A stretch of 64,000 nt of DNA from Mugil cephalus (Eukaryota; Chordata; Actinopteri; Mugiliformes; Mugilidae), in NCBI RefSeq assembly GCF_022458985.1, contig NC_061774.1, forward strand, positions 17,632,197 to 17,696,196, given 5' to 3'. Positions 26,600 through 37,489 of the stretch are shown piece after piece. The translations under genes and the position numbers were made by a program. Under the pieces are notes generated by a model. The model was given only the letters and a program-made list of their open reading frames with translations, did not search any database and was not told where the DNA came from. Position 1 is the stretch's first letter. Each line of letters begins with the position of its first letter.

Positions 26600-26860
26600 C
26601 CCAACTTGCAGGCCCCAACACAGCTATTGTAGGAGTGATCGCAATGGTAATCAATATTAATCATGGTGCTCTTACAGCAACTACGCACTTAACTGCGACA
26701 GTCAGTTTAGAGATGGATTATGGTTTTGGGCAGGCTTTAAAATGACTGTCATTACATTGTTATTATTAACACCTTGTAATTAGGTCTGTGGAATCCGGTT
26801 CTTTTAAGGAGGATTTAACGGTAATGATGGAAAATTGCTACCTTCCTGAGGTGTGTGGCG
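26600..26860. promoter_or_regulatory. Candidate msx2 upstream enhancer
   Basis: About 0.6-0.9 kb upstream of msx2. Homeodomain/PBX-like sites are packed together: GTAATCAATATTAATCATGG (26647-26666), GGATTATGG, CACCTTGTAATTAGG, GGATTTAACGGTAATGATGG. There is no coding potential or repeat character. Such density next to a BMP- and HOX-regulated gene suggests a conserved enhancer; conservation itself could not be checked. Confidence 0.35.
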
Positions 26861-27331
26861 CCCGCTGCGATTAGTCCCAGTCTCCGCTCTGTCGGAGGAG
26901 ACAGCGGCGTCTCGTGCCCGTTTGAAGCTCATACCTGTGGGGCTCCAGAGTATTAGGAAACATCACGAGAAGTGCAGCTGCAGCTCTCGCCCTTCTAAAA
27001 GACATGCCTCCATGGAGCCACTGCAGGGATAAGGCAACGCGGCGCTCCGAGGAACCAGCACACTGATGTTAAAAGCAGCATAAAGAGATGAAGAGAGCAA
27101 CGTCTAGGGCCATTCTGCTTGAGATATGGTGTTCATCCATCCGAGAACAGACATGCAAAGAAGTTGATGCATGATTAATGTGCCTATGGCTTGATGTGTG
27201 CTGTAGTTTGCTTTACACTGCTGCGTGCCTCCTTGCCTTCTGCATCTCACTCGCAGACACTGCGTCCACACATACAGAGGCAACCTGTCCAGAGGCTCCC
27301 GGATCAGTCCTCAGACAGAACGAGTGGTTCT

Positions 27332-27352
27332 CTGTAATCACCGGGATTACAG
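27332..27352. promoter_or_regulatory. Palindromic paired homeodomain site
   Basis: CTGTAATC and its exact inverse GATTACAG are separated by five bases (ACCGG). Inverted TAAT sites at short spacing are bound by homeodomain dimers of the paired class, and the GGATTA half fits bicoid/Otx/Pitx-type proteins. It lies 1.35 kb upstream of the msx2 start. Confidence 0.35.
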
Positions 27353-30248
27353 CAGCATCAGGGCCTCGACTCCCCAGCAACCTCCAGTCATTAGTGTCGT
27401 ACGAAACAGAGTGCTCTCACGGCATGAGCTCGCTCTCCTCTAATAAACACATGCAAATCAAATAAGGCACTCCCGTGGCACATCGACGTGGCCCTCTCCC
27501 CGCAGGTTTATGGAGTGCACAGACACGAGGGTGATTGAGATTCAAACACAAATGAAGAGTTTAAGGGATCAAAGCTCACTGGGAACGCTTTGCTAACAAC
27601 TACATTTCAGTACAAAACCTAGAGTAGGGTGCACCGTGATGTAAACATGATGCCACAGTGTTGGATATTATGTCCTTGAAAATAAGTCACATTCAGACTT
27701 CTACTCACATATAAATCTTAAGTCAGCATCTAGCATGGCCCTAGTTTTTGCAGCGTGTCGCGCATCGTTGCCAATAGAGCAACAACCTGTCTCAGGATGA
27801 TGAGTGCATTGGTGATATATTATTCCACGAAAGAGCACGCAGACAGACTTTGTCTTATCTGAATCTTTCCAACAGACTAATATTTTCACAGCAGCATGAT
27901 TATCCAGGATGAATAAACTGTGAACTGGTCAGCATGATTGAGCAGAGGCCTGCTCAGTGTGACAGGTTTGTAGTTTGTAGTAATACGTCTGTAAAGGCGA
28001 CAGATTCCTGCCACCTACTGGCGTGAAGACTTATTTCCTTTCACGCAGGGGCGTAAACAGTACTACGAGTCTTTATTCACGTACAACCTTTTTGGCAACA
28101 TCACAGTAGGTCTTGGTTTCCGGTTGTTTTCTGAGAACCGTTTGGTGTGTTTATACCTTGAAGTAAAGCACAAAGCATCACTGCACGTTACCATTCGGAG
28201 CTGGGACCAAGAGGATCAAGCACTTAAAGATGGACGTATCAGAGGAAGATGTAGCAGCAAATTATTATTTGTATTCAGTGGTAACTGGATGGAACATTCC
28301 AAGACTTGAGTCAGGTGTGCAGGCTTCCTGCGTTAGTAGTCTGGCCTAAAAAAAATAGTTTTGCTTTTACGGGAACAGCTACAGTCGAGGCAGCTCAGGT
28401 AACTGTGTGACATTCCACTCGGAAACTTTTACGAGCTTGCATTTGTTTTCATGCTCCAATAAATGTTTATTTGCCGAGCTGTGCTGATCAAAACACTCCA
28501 GAAACTGATCTGAACTAAACCTGCCACGTGCTGCAGCTCCACTATGTTACTGACTCAAACACGTCTTTGTGTCTGGGTTTAGCTACCGCGGCAGTGAGAC
28601 AACACTGCCACCATGGTGTCAAAGTGGAAATGACAAAATTGGCCCTAGGGATGTTGATTTGGGACGCACTATTGCCACTTTTTGTCAGAGCTGTGCACTA
28701 GCTACATACCGCACCTCCTGCTAACATTTGTTGCTGTTGAGCTGCGCCTGAAAGTCTTTCAGGTGGGAGTCGGGAGTGGGAGTCCCACCGCCCCTTCATC
28801 TCCAAAACTTAGCTGCTAGTAAATCAGCATGGAGGTGTGTTACCAGCTGTCTTACCTGCACAGCTAATCAGAGGGTAACGTTATAATATTGGAGCTGTCT
28901 GTGTGTGGACAACTCCGTGACCATAACATTTTTGGACTGAATGTCGCCACTAGCATCAAAACTGAGACATTAGTCACTAGGAAATATACATAAATATAAT
29001 ATTGTATAGCCACTAGTTGCTGTAAAAATAAATTATACAAAACTCTAAAAAGAAGATGCTGTGTGTAATCTGCCACCAAGGTAATTTAAACTTGTAGACT
29101 TTTCTCCAGTAACCAGATCTAAATTACTCATGTGAAACCTGACCATCCACACTCACTAACCTACCCAAACATACACTTAACGGGATTTCTCCCCTACTTT
29201 GCTTCACCTGCGTTAGTCACATTGAATTCTGCAGCTAAATCAGGCTTATTTTGAGATATTCTCTCGACTGCATTTAATATCATTACAAGATGCTCATAAT
29301 TATAATAAAAAAATTATTTAATATATAAATTATAACAAAAAATACGAGCCATAGCAGTGATGAATGTTTGACACATGTGAGAGTTTTGCAAAACACACTT
29401 GAATAATGGCAGCAGCTGATAATGATGGAATAAGAAAGATCTTCTAAGTCCAACGGTAACAACAGTAACGTGCAAACACAGAAGAGCCTGATACGCAACT
29501 GACCCCTAGAAGATGATGCCACCTTTCTATATTCCTGGCTATAGAACTTTGACAACATTGTGGGGAGCTCTGCATCTTCTAAGTCATGGCCTTGCTTCCA
29601 GGACACGCGGCATCACGCTCAAAAAGTTCAAAGCTAAACACATGCTGCACAGAACAACCCGCAGATCGTTTGTCATGGGCCAATCAAGACCAAATCAATA
29701 TCTCATCTGCAGACAGTCGAAAATAAACAAGTCAGAAAGCAAGAAAGGCACAATCATGCGCAGCGTTAAGATAGCTCATGCTTAATGTTATAAGTATAGG
29801 GTAGGCCGGATCACAGCTAGAGGGAAAATGAGCTCTAAAATTGTTTTCCCAGCTCTAAGGAGAGGAGTTTATATTTGGTGCACTTTGGCCTGCATGCCTC
29901 CAGATTAGTCGTGTGTTGTAAAGCTGCCACCCACCCCTCCCAAAACTGTTTATTTACCAAAGCGCGGTACAAACGTCGTTCTGCTTGACAGTGGAAAGTG
30001 CACTCTGAAGAGAGACCGTGGAGCACTTTGACACTGATGTAAAAACCAACTGGTTTTACAAGTGTTTTCAAAAAGTATTTTTTTAAAGTAATTCTTCATT
30101 ACATGGGTATTAAACGCAAATATAATAAAGGCAAAAGATACTGTGTGATTAGTTTATTCAATTCCATGTCGACAAAACAGGTGAAACAATCCCGACTGAC
30201 AAAAAAACCCTAACCACAACTAATTACAGCCATTATATGTGTGGGTGC

Positions 30249-30280
30249 GTGTGTGTGTGTGTGTGTGTGTGCGTGCGTGC
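30249..30280. repeat. (GT)n microsatellite
   Basis: GT dinucleotide tract grading into GTGC repeats at its right end. Confidence 0.9.
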
Positions 30281-30685
30281 ATGAGAGAATGTGCAACGGA
30301 AATACAGTACAGCAACTCCATGTCTAATAAGAGACTTAAACTCTTGACTTTGACCTAAAAGAAAAACAGAAACACCCACAAAATATATTTAGCAATTGGT
30401 GTCACGAATATGTTATTCAAGCTGCCGCACACTTGTAAACTTTCCGAATGCACTACTACCTGGAAAATATTAGTCACCATATAATTAAGATGACAAGTGG
30501 CAGACAAGTGCGTAAGTATTGGTAAACTCAGCGGCGCAAATTATAATGAGGATGTAACAGCTCGCTTGCACCTTCATGCGAGCATGTAGCCATTATAGCT
30601 TTGATCCAACTGTACATTTGTTCCTTTTCGCCACACCTAGGTTTATGTTTTTTAACGCACAGATGAAACTTAAACACTGAATACA

Positions 30686-30798
30686 TACACCGACCGATCA
30701 GGCAAAACATTACAGTTAATTGTTGCTGGGTTTGGAGGCACAAGGGACTCCTACACAATATTAGGAGGGTGGCCATAAGGCCATGCTTGATTGGTGTA
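30686..30798. mobile_element. 113-bp miniature Tc1-like element
   Basis: The left end reads TACACCGACCGATCAGGCA and the right end, read on the other strand, TACACCAATCAAGCATGG: matching inverted termini, each starting with TA, the Tc1/mariner target dinucleotide. The sequence just inside the right end (GGCACAAGGGACTCCTACACAATATTAGG) matches the 3' tail of a common teleost Tc1-like transposon. The element is therefore an internal-deletion derivative that keeps both ends and no transposase. Confidence 0.75.
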
Positions 30799-31904
30799 CA
30801 AGAGGAAGCCACCTACTACAAAAGAAGAGAACAATAACAAAATGGGTACACAAGGGTTCACTATTTCATTTAATTAAGTTGTGGTTTATTCCATTTGGCG
30901 GAGCCTGATGAATCGTAACGTTAATTATAAATTTCATAACTTTCGATTGAATTTGACTCCCATCCAGTGGCCACAAATCAGCTAATGTAATGGCTCATAA
31001 ATAAAGTCATCATCTGTGGAGGGCGGCGCTCGTGGGTCTTTGCCAGCTCCGTTAGAACGATCATACGGCTGTGCAGGTGATTCACAGGTAAAATAAGGTG
31101 TTGATGATGTACCAACACCTCCCATCACTAGTCATGGCATGACAGAAACCACTTAACCCTCTTACATATTTAAAAATATCAACCCAAGTGAACCTGTGCC
31201 GTTATCCGACGACGTTATCTTTCGTTTGTTGTCTTAAATTTCACACTGTGGCAAACCGATTCACAGATACTGCCAAGAACGATAAGAACGCTATAATCTT
31301 CTTTAATCTTCTTGGTTTTTTTTTTTACCCCACTGTGACTGGCTGGCGCTATTACATCATAGGTGGTAAATGTATCTTTTTCGTTGTCAAGGTAAAAGAG
31401 AAACATTAGTCTGGCACTTCCGCAGTTTGCACTTGCACACAGATGCTCCCTGTTGACACAGTTACGGCTGATGAAACTCTGTGACAGCGTTTGTTGTCCT
31501 GCATATTCCAACATCCTGAACCGAATATAATTAAAGACTTTTAGGAGGCGGCATCTGTACAAAAGACACTTGTAAATACCCGTAGGCCATTGTGATTTAC
31601 TACATTTTATGTTGATGATTCTTTTACGTATGTCTTTGGTTTTGTTAAATCAGGAATGTACTTGTACTTGTTACAACTGAATGTTAGAAAGTTAAGCAGG
31701 ATCACAGAAGATTTTTACCCTGATGAAGGTCCTCTGACGGAAAGCTCGTGTGTTAAAGATACTTGCATTGATCCAGGTGTGCAGATCCCCTTTTTCACAG
31801 TCTTGTGATACTAAACATGGATGAAATCTCGGGAAACAAACAGTGGAAACTAAACATCTCTTAAAAGAGAGTGAAAAGTCCTTTGGTAGTCCATTAGAGC
31901 GGAG

Positions 31905-32046
31905 GTCTTCAACATTTTTCAGACCAAGGACCCTCAAACTGATGAGAAATTAAGTTCTATATTAAACTAAAATAATGTATTAAAAATGTCTAATCAACCA
32001 AAGATTTTGTGACCACCTCCACCCCCTAGGGGTCACTGTTGAAGAC
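31905..32046. mobile_element. Miniature inverted-repeat element (hAT-like)
   Basis: GTCTTCAACA at 31905-31914 is exactly inverted as TGTTGAAGAC at 32037-32046. The sequence just inside (CAGACCAAGGACCC on the left, GGGGTCACTG on the right) resembles the short nonautonomous hAT elements common in fish. No clear 8-bp target duplication is visible, so ends may be off by a few bases. Confidence 0.55.
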
Positions 32047-34469
32047 ATGTTCCTTAAAGTTTAACTTGAGTTTTCTACTATGATGGATTGATCTCTTTTT
32101 TTTTTTTTCTGTCAACCAAATGTCACAGCTCTTTGCGTGTCTGTGTCCTAAAAGTGTTGCCAGTTGTAGAATAACCCGGTTCAGATGCTAGTTTTTCTGC
32201 TCTCGGCCGAGGGGCAGGTGGCATTTTGATTATAATTTTTTGGGTGTCCAACTACAGTAAGCACTGTAACAACTCAGCACTCGAATTTGCTGACATTACC
32301 AATTCCTGTTTCTCACACTGAGCCCTTTCAGTCAGGAAGTGGTGCAGCTGGTGTTAAAACATAATCAATCACACATCATCATGAGAAGCCGACAAAGTGC
32401 CACAGCACTGCAGCTGCTTAGCGTAAAAGAAAAGGACACATCGCATTTTATAGATGCAAAGAAATAGAAGACGACACGCACGAATCCACAGCTGGGAACA
32501 AACCATACTCATCTAGAGCTCAATGGGCGCGTCATTAGTTGTCGTGTGTCTGCAGATTACACGCCTCGTACAGCTAAAGAAGCTTGTTTCCACAGGATAT
32601 CATGATGGGGCCCCTGGCTACACCAACAATGCAGCAGCAAACCACCAATAAAAACGCTCGAGAGCGAGGTCTGGAGGTCCAGCTTTCACATTCTGACAGT
32701 CTCCTTCTGGGCTGAAGCTCAGCTGCTATACAGCACCTCCACCCAACACTCATTTATCCTCACTGCTGTGAAAACACCACAGTTTACAGCTCAAAACTGC
32801 CAACTCTATTTGCTGCAGAGCGCATCAGTTTGTTTGTAAAACTAAATTAAAGCATCTTTAGTTGTGTGTTTACTCGAGCTGATGATAACATCGCTGTGTA
32901 CATCCAAGCTGCTTTAAGTTGTGTGATAATGTGTGGAACTGCTCAAATGGTGACCTACAGAGCAATTAGCTTGGGAGAATAATCAAACTTGTATTAAAGT
33001 GCAGGCCGCTGGGGCATGTGAAACATGTCCGATGACGTGCAATCTTACAGGTAAAGACAGAAGTAATCACATCTGTGAGGAGCAGGTACAGTAAGACATT
33101 AATTACCAATAACAGCAGCCTATTTAAAATTTCACTGAAATGTAGTAAGAAATGTGGTAATTAAATTCACTGGCACTTTGCAGTAAATTTAACTCACACA
33201 CAGCTCCATCATAACACTAGAAGCTGTTTATTTTAGCACATACTCTGCTTAGAGAGGCAACGCTTCCCTGAACTTGTACTGAGAAGTCTGATCCGGCTGC
33301 CATGTTATGTTCAGGGCTGAAAAGAGTAACACAAATGGTCTCTGAACACAGAGGCAATGAGGCTCACCAATCAAAACATTAAGAAACTGTGGAACAATTT
33401 ATACTAAATTGTCCAGCTCTGTGGTTTAACAGCTATTATTTTACACTTAAAATAAACACAGCCATGTGCTGCGTTCAAGATGATTTATATAAATCCCATT
33501 AAAAAGATTCAAATTCAAACATCCGGTGATCAAGTTTAGACCAATACATTTTTTTAATATTATTCAAAATAATAATTAATACAAAAAAACTATACCTTAA
33601 TTAACAAGAAAGCCAGCTGACTTTATTGCACAATGAAAACTTAACATTAATAGATGCAGATTTGTAAATAGTGCGTCCTTATAGGCTTTAAAGTCAAACC
33701 ACACTGAAAGTCTTAGTCTAAGGAAAATGTTACTTACCAGGCGATATTTAAAATTGAAAGGACAGCAATAAAAAAAAATACGTTTACGTCTGAATAATAA
33801 AAAAGGGTAATGACACACATCACTAATGCAAAAGGGTGTTGGTGCCCTCTGGTGGATATAATTGCACCTGCGAGGCGGCGTGGACAAGTTTCATAAAGGA
33901 ATGTAAATTCTGACTCAACACAAGTTTGTTTTTCCTGTTTGTCTTTTTTTTTTTCTTGTGGGTGTTTTTGAAGGAAACTGTCACGTTATTAATCCATTAA
34001 TGTGTTTATTACAAAGACATATGTCCACTCCTAAATGATGAGGACAACACAAAACTGTTACGGGTGCATTGCAATGCACCTTAGTGCTATGAAAGCCTTA
34101 ACCTACACTGAACAGTAAAAGCTTTCAAAGATGAACTACAGAGTCTCTGCACTCAAGGGGATTGCATTTGTATGTAGTACTTTACTTTTGTACTTTTTCC
34201 CAAAAAGTAATGAAACCCATATTATGAAACTGTAAAATACCAGACTAAAGTTCATTAACAACTTGCTTGAAAATGGACAGTGAACACTGTGTAAAAATGT
34301 GTGTTCTTTGACGAACATTTCTATGCAGATAGCTTTAAGAACAAGCTACCTGAGCCTACCTCGTGTAAACACACCATACTTAATAAACTAAATATATCCA
34401 CTAACCGAAACATTGTAACGCAGATGATGATTACTGCTACGGCAGTGGGGCATTTCCATCCATGCAGAC

Positions 34470-36671
34470 TCAGACGGCCTGGCTGAGAGCAGCCAGTCTC
34501 TGTCTGATTAGCTGGTTCTCCTCTAGCATCTTGGAGATGTTCCTAAGAACCGAATTCTTGACCTAACCAGAACAGGGGACACATCCCAGTAATAGAGAGA
34601 GGCAGTAACAAAAGTGCTAAGTACTCTCATTCATACGTACAGAGGATACAAAGTGTATGTGTGATGGATGACACAGAGCAGATTCAGCATCTTTGACTTG
34701 ATGTAGCATAAAAAAAAAAAAAAGCCATGACTGTGCAGTAAATGGAAGTCAGGCATCATTCATATGATTATTTACGCCTCGGGCCAAAATATCTTATTTT
34801 TTATGCAACACAGACACATTTGCTGTGAATAAGTGGATGTGTTTAATGTACAGTGGGGTAATAGAACGACAGGGAAGTGGTGGTGACCACCAGTGTAAAA
34901 ATACAAAAGGCCATCTCTGGAGCCTCAGTGGTCGAGTTCACGCTAAGCTAACAAAATAATTCACAACCACTCACAGTTCCAGGTGACTAAGCACTAATGA
35001 AAACACAATTATGAATAATATATTGAATTTCTGCCAATAGTCGCACCTAAATTGCCTTTAAACATCAATTTGCTTAGAGTTAAACACAATTTAACAACAG
35101 AATGTTTTGCATAGTATATTGTTTCACCATTGTTAGGCACTGTCTCCAATTTCTGTGCCATCAGACACACTGTACTTTGCACGATACCTACCTTTTCCTT
35201 CTCATCCGTTGTTGTGATGTCTGATCTTTGGGAGAAAGCGAAAACGTCCCTGTTGTCAGGGGCAGAGTCAGCATCGGCACCTGACAACAGCAACAACAAC
35301 AATGTGAATATGATCTTTACCTGTTTACACTACGAATATACACAAGTAGTTCAATGGCTTATACAACCGTTTAGCTTAGCTTTAGCTGTCAGGGCAGGAC
35401 CACATAACAGTTCATTAAAAACTGTTAACAACACTAGCTGGGTTTACATGGAGTCAAATATTTCAATTACAATCGGTTTAGAAGCCCAAACTGAATGATT
35501 ATGCTGCGTGTAAACAGCTCAATCGGAATAAAGAGGCCGATTTCACAGGGGTAGAATATTCATTTTCCCAAACCGAGATTGTCATGTAAACGGTGAATCG
35601 GAATAAAGTCAGGCTCCGCCCTGTCTGCGCATGCTCTGTCTTGACGTAAATGCGAAGTGACGTTAGACTGACGTTTCCTAAACTGGTCTGCCGCGCCGCG
35701 GAGAGTTTGTTTTAAATGATCACAAAAAAATGGAAATATCAAACTGTTTAAAAAGGTCCATCAAAAATTAATAACAGCCAGGATAGACTGACGCGTAGAA
35801 CAAATTCTGAACCCCTCAAAAACCTTAATGACCGACTACTATAAGGCTAACACAATAGCTAAAGTGGATATGACCCCACAAACTTTCCGAATCAAGCCGT
35901 TACTTTAATGATAAAACTGTAAAAACAATACCAACTCCTGCTGATTAGACGACAGACCTCCATCTTTGATCAGATATCGATCTGCGCATGTCACACGTCT
36001 GTAAAAACGGCCGAGTTACATGTAAACATCAGATCGGATTAGATCACCTTACATGTAAACAGTTTACCTAAAACCTTTCCGATTTCAGTCGGAATGAGGA
36101 AAAAAGTCTCCATGTAAACTCGGATGTAAAGGACATTTGTTGCGCAGACTTTTGATCAACAAGAACTAACAATAATAATAATTTAATAGTAATATTTTTG
36201 TATTTTAGAACTGTTGTTCTAACTACTAAATGACCCATTAAAATAAAAAACAGATCATCTTTCTTCATGACTTCACCATCTCCTGACCCCATCTCGTGTC
36301 ATGAATAACCTCCATTGTTTCAGTGCTAGGCTAATGCTACGTTGGCTCCTTCCTTAACCGCGATAATTACCGCAACTTTCTCCTCCTTGGTTCACAGTTG
36401 CCTTGGTTTTATTTGGGTTGGGCTCCGGTATCCATAACGTCGGCATTTCGTCGTCCTTGCTCGCCTTCCCGAGCAAACCCCGTCCGCTGGGTTTGGGTAA
36501 TTTCACTTTCAAAACATTTCTTGCAGGCCTCTCATTTCCACGCTTCATCCCGCGCTTGTCCCCGCGGTGATTGGGGCCCGCGTGGGCCTGGTCCACCGCC
36601 TCACTTCTTTGACTACTAGAGCTTTGCTGTGAACCAAACCTTGGTACATACGCGGTTTTAACAGGCGGCAT
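34470..36671 (-). CDS. c5orf47: C5orf47 homologue, small three-exon gene
   Basis: Function unknown. Exons 36671-36371, 35280-35192 and 34562-34470 join in frame (phases 1 and 0) through good GT/AG sites to give 160 residues. Near the N-terminus, YVPRFGSQQ (about residues 8-16) matches the YVTRFGSHQ motif of human C5orf47. The middle is basic and low in complexity. Exons 2-3 encode an F-rich stretch followed by VLRNISKMLEENQLIRQRL, matching the human VYKVISRMLEENEKYRHRL helix, a likely coiled coil. Position and strand also fit: C5orf47 neighbours CPEB4 in human and is transcribed in the same direction, as here. A TTTATT at 34005-34010 would give an AATAAA for this gene. Assignment rests on my memory of the human protein plus synteny. 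The gene is easily missed because every exon is short. Confidence 0.7.
35442..36119. mobile_element. Foldback/MITE-like DNA element in intron 1 of C5orf47
   Basis: GTTTACATGGAG at 35442-35453 is exactly inverted as CTCCATGTAAAC at 36108-36119. Inside, further copies of the same theme recur in both orientations (GTGTAAACAGCTCAATCGGAATAAAG; CATGTAAACGGTGAATCGGAATAAAG; ACATGTAAACATCAGATCGG; TTACATGTAAACAGTTT), so the two ends can fold back on each other. No transposase is encoded. Nonautonomous elements with CATGTAAAC termini are widespread in fish; the superfamily is not certain. Confidence 0.65.
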
Positions 36672-36887
36672 CTTTACTCTTTATGGACACAAACTAAATG
36701 TTTGCTCTCTGGCCTTTTTCTGCTTGGACTGAGCTGCATTGTGTTTGTCGTCAGCCACCAGGTGGCACTGTTGTCCCGACATGTGACTTCCATCATTTCT
36801 TTTAAGTTGTTATTTTGCAGCCTGAGAAACATTAAGTTTATTAAGGAACAGTGGTGGAGAAAGTGTTCAGATACAGTAAGCAAACAC

Positions 36888-36913
36888 ATATATATATATA
36901 TATATATATATAT
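36888..36913. repeat. (TA)n microsatellite
   Basis: Thirteen TA dinucleotides in a row, in the gap between the C5orf47 and cpeb4 transcripts. Confidence 0.9.
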
Positions 36914-36987
36914 GAATAAAAAGGTATTGCAAATCAAGAAAGCATTCCCTTACAAGATTAACACCACTGACAGCAACCATCTAGTAA

Positions 36988-37228
36988 CAATACAATGTTC
37001 TGCTGGGAAACTTTTGGACTTGGCATTCATGTGGATGTTAAATAGACATGTAGACCAGACCCACACCATAGCAATGACACTCCTAGACACAACCCATAGC
37101 ACCCAAAGACCCCCCCCCACTAACAACATTTTGTTACCGGACACCACACCACAACTGATTTCGAGGCACAAGGGAGATCCACAGAATATTAGAAAGCTGG
37201 TCATAATGTTAAGCCTGATCCAAGTGTG
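36988..37228 (+). mobile_element. Truncated Tc1-like transposon, internally deleted
   Basis: The left part (AATGTTCTGCTGGGAAAC ... GGCATTCATGTGGATGTTA) matches the central transposase region of a common teleost Tc1-like element, and the right part (GGCACAAGGGAGATCCACAG ... GGTCATAATGTTAAGCCTGATC) matches its 3' end. The intervening several hundred bases are missing, replaced by a short diverged stretch. The right end is the same family end as in the 113-bp element at 30686-30798. Confidence 0.7.
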
Positions 37229-37489
37229 TACGCGGCAGAAAGGTAAATGGAATCAACTTCTTTGGAGAGAAAAGGGCTCGGACAAAAGGCATGAGGTTTG
37301 GGTGAGCTAAAGAACTCTCAGTAAGGCCTGAAGTAAGCCTCGGCCTATAAATACCTCTGACCTGATTCGGCCCACCAGATGTGCTGAAAACCACCGTTGC
37401 AAAACAGTCGAATCAGGTGCATTACTCCCATTCACTAGAAAACCTTTGGTATGCAAATCAATGAGTTGGAGACGGGGAGGAATATTCTT

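Larger units (their letters stand above)
27560..34000. other. Intergenic msx2-C5orf47, no other gene seen
   Basis: No exon supported, including none for NSG2, which lies between C5orf47 and MSX2 in human. Contents are two miniature transposons (listed separately), a (TG)n run, and AT-rich sequence. Confidence 0.45.
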
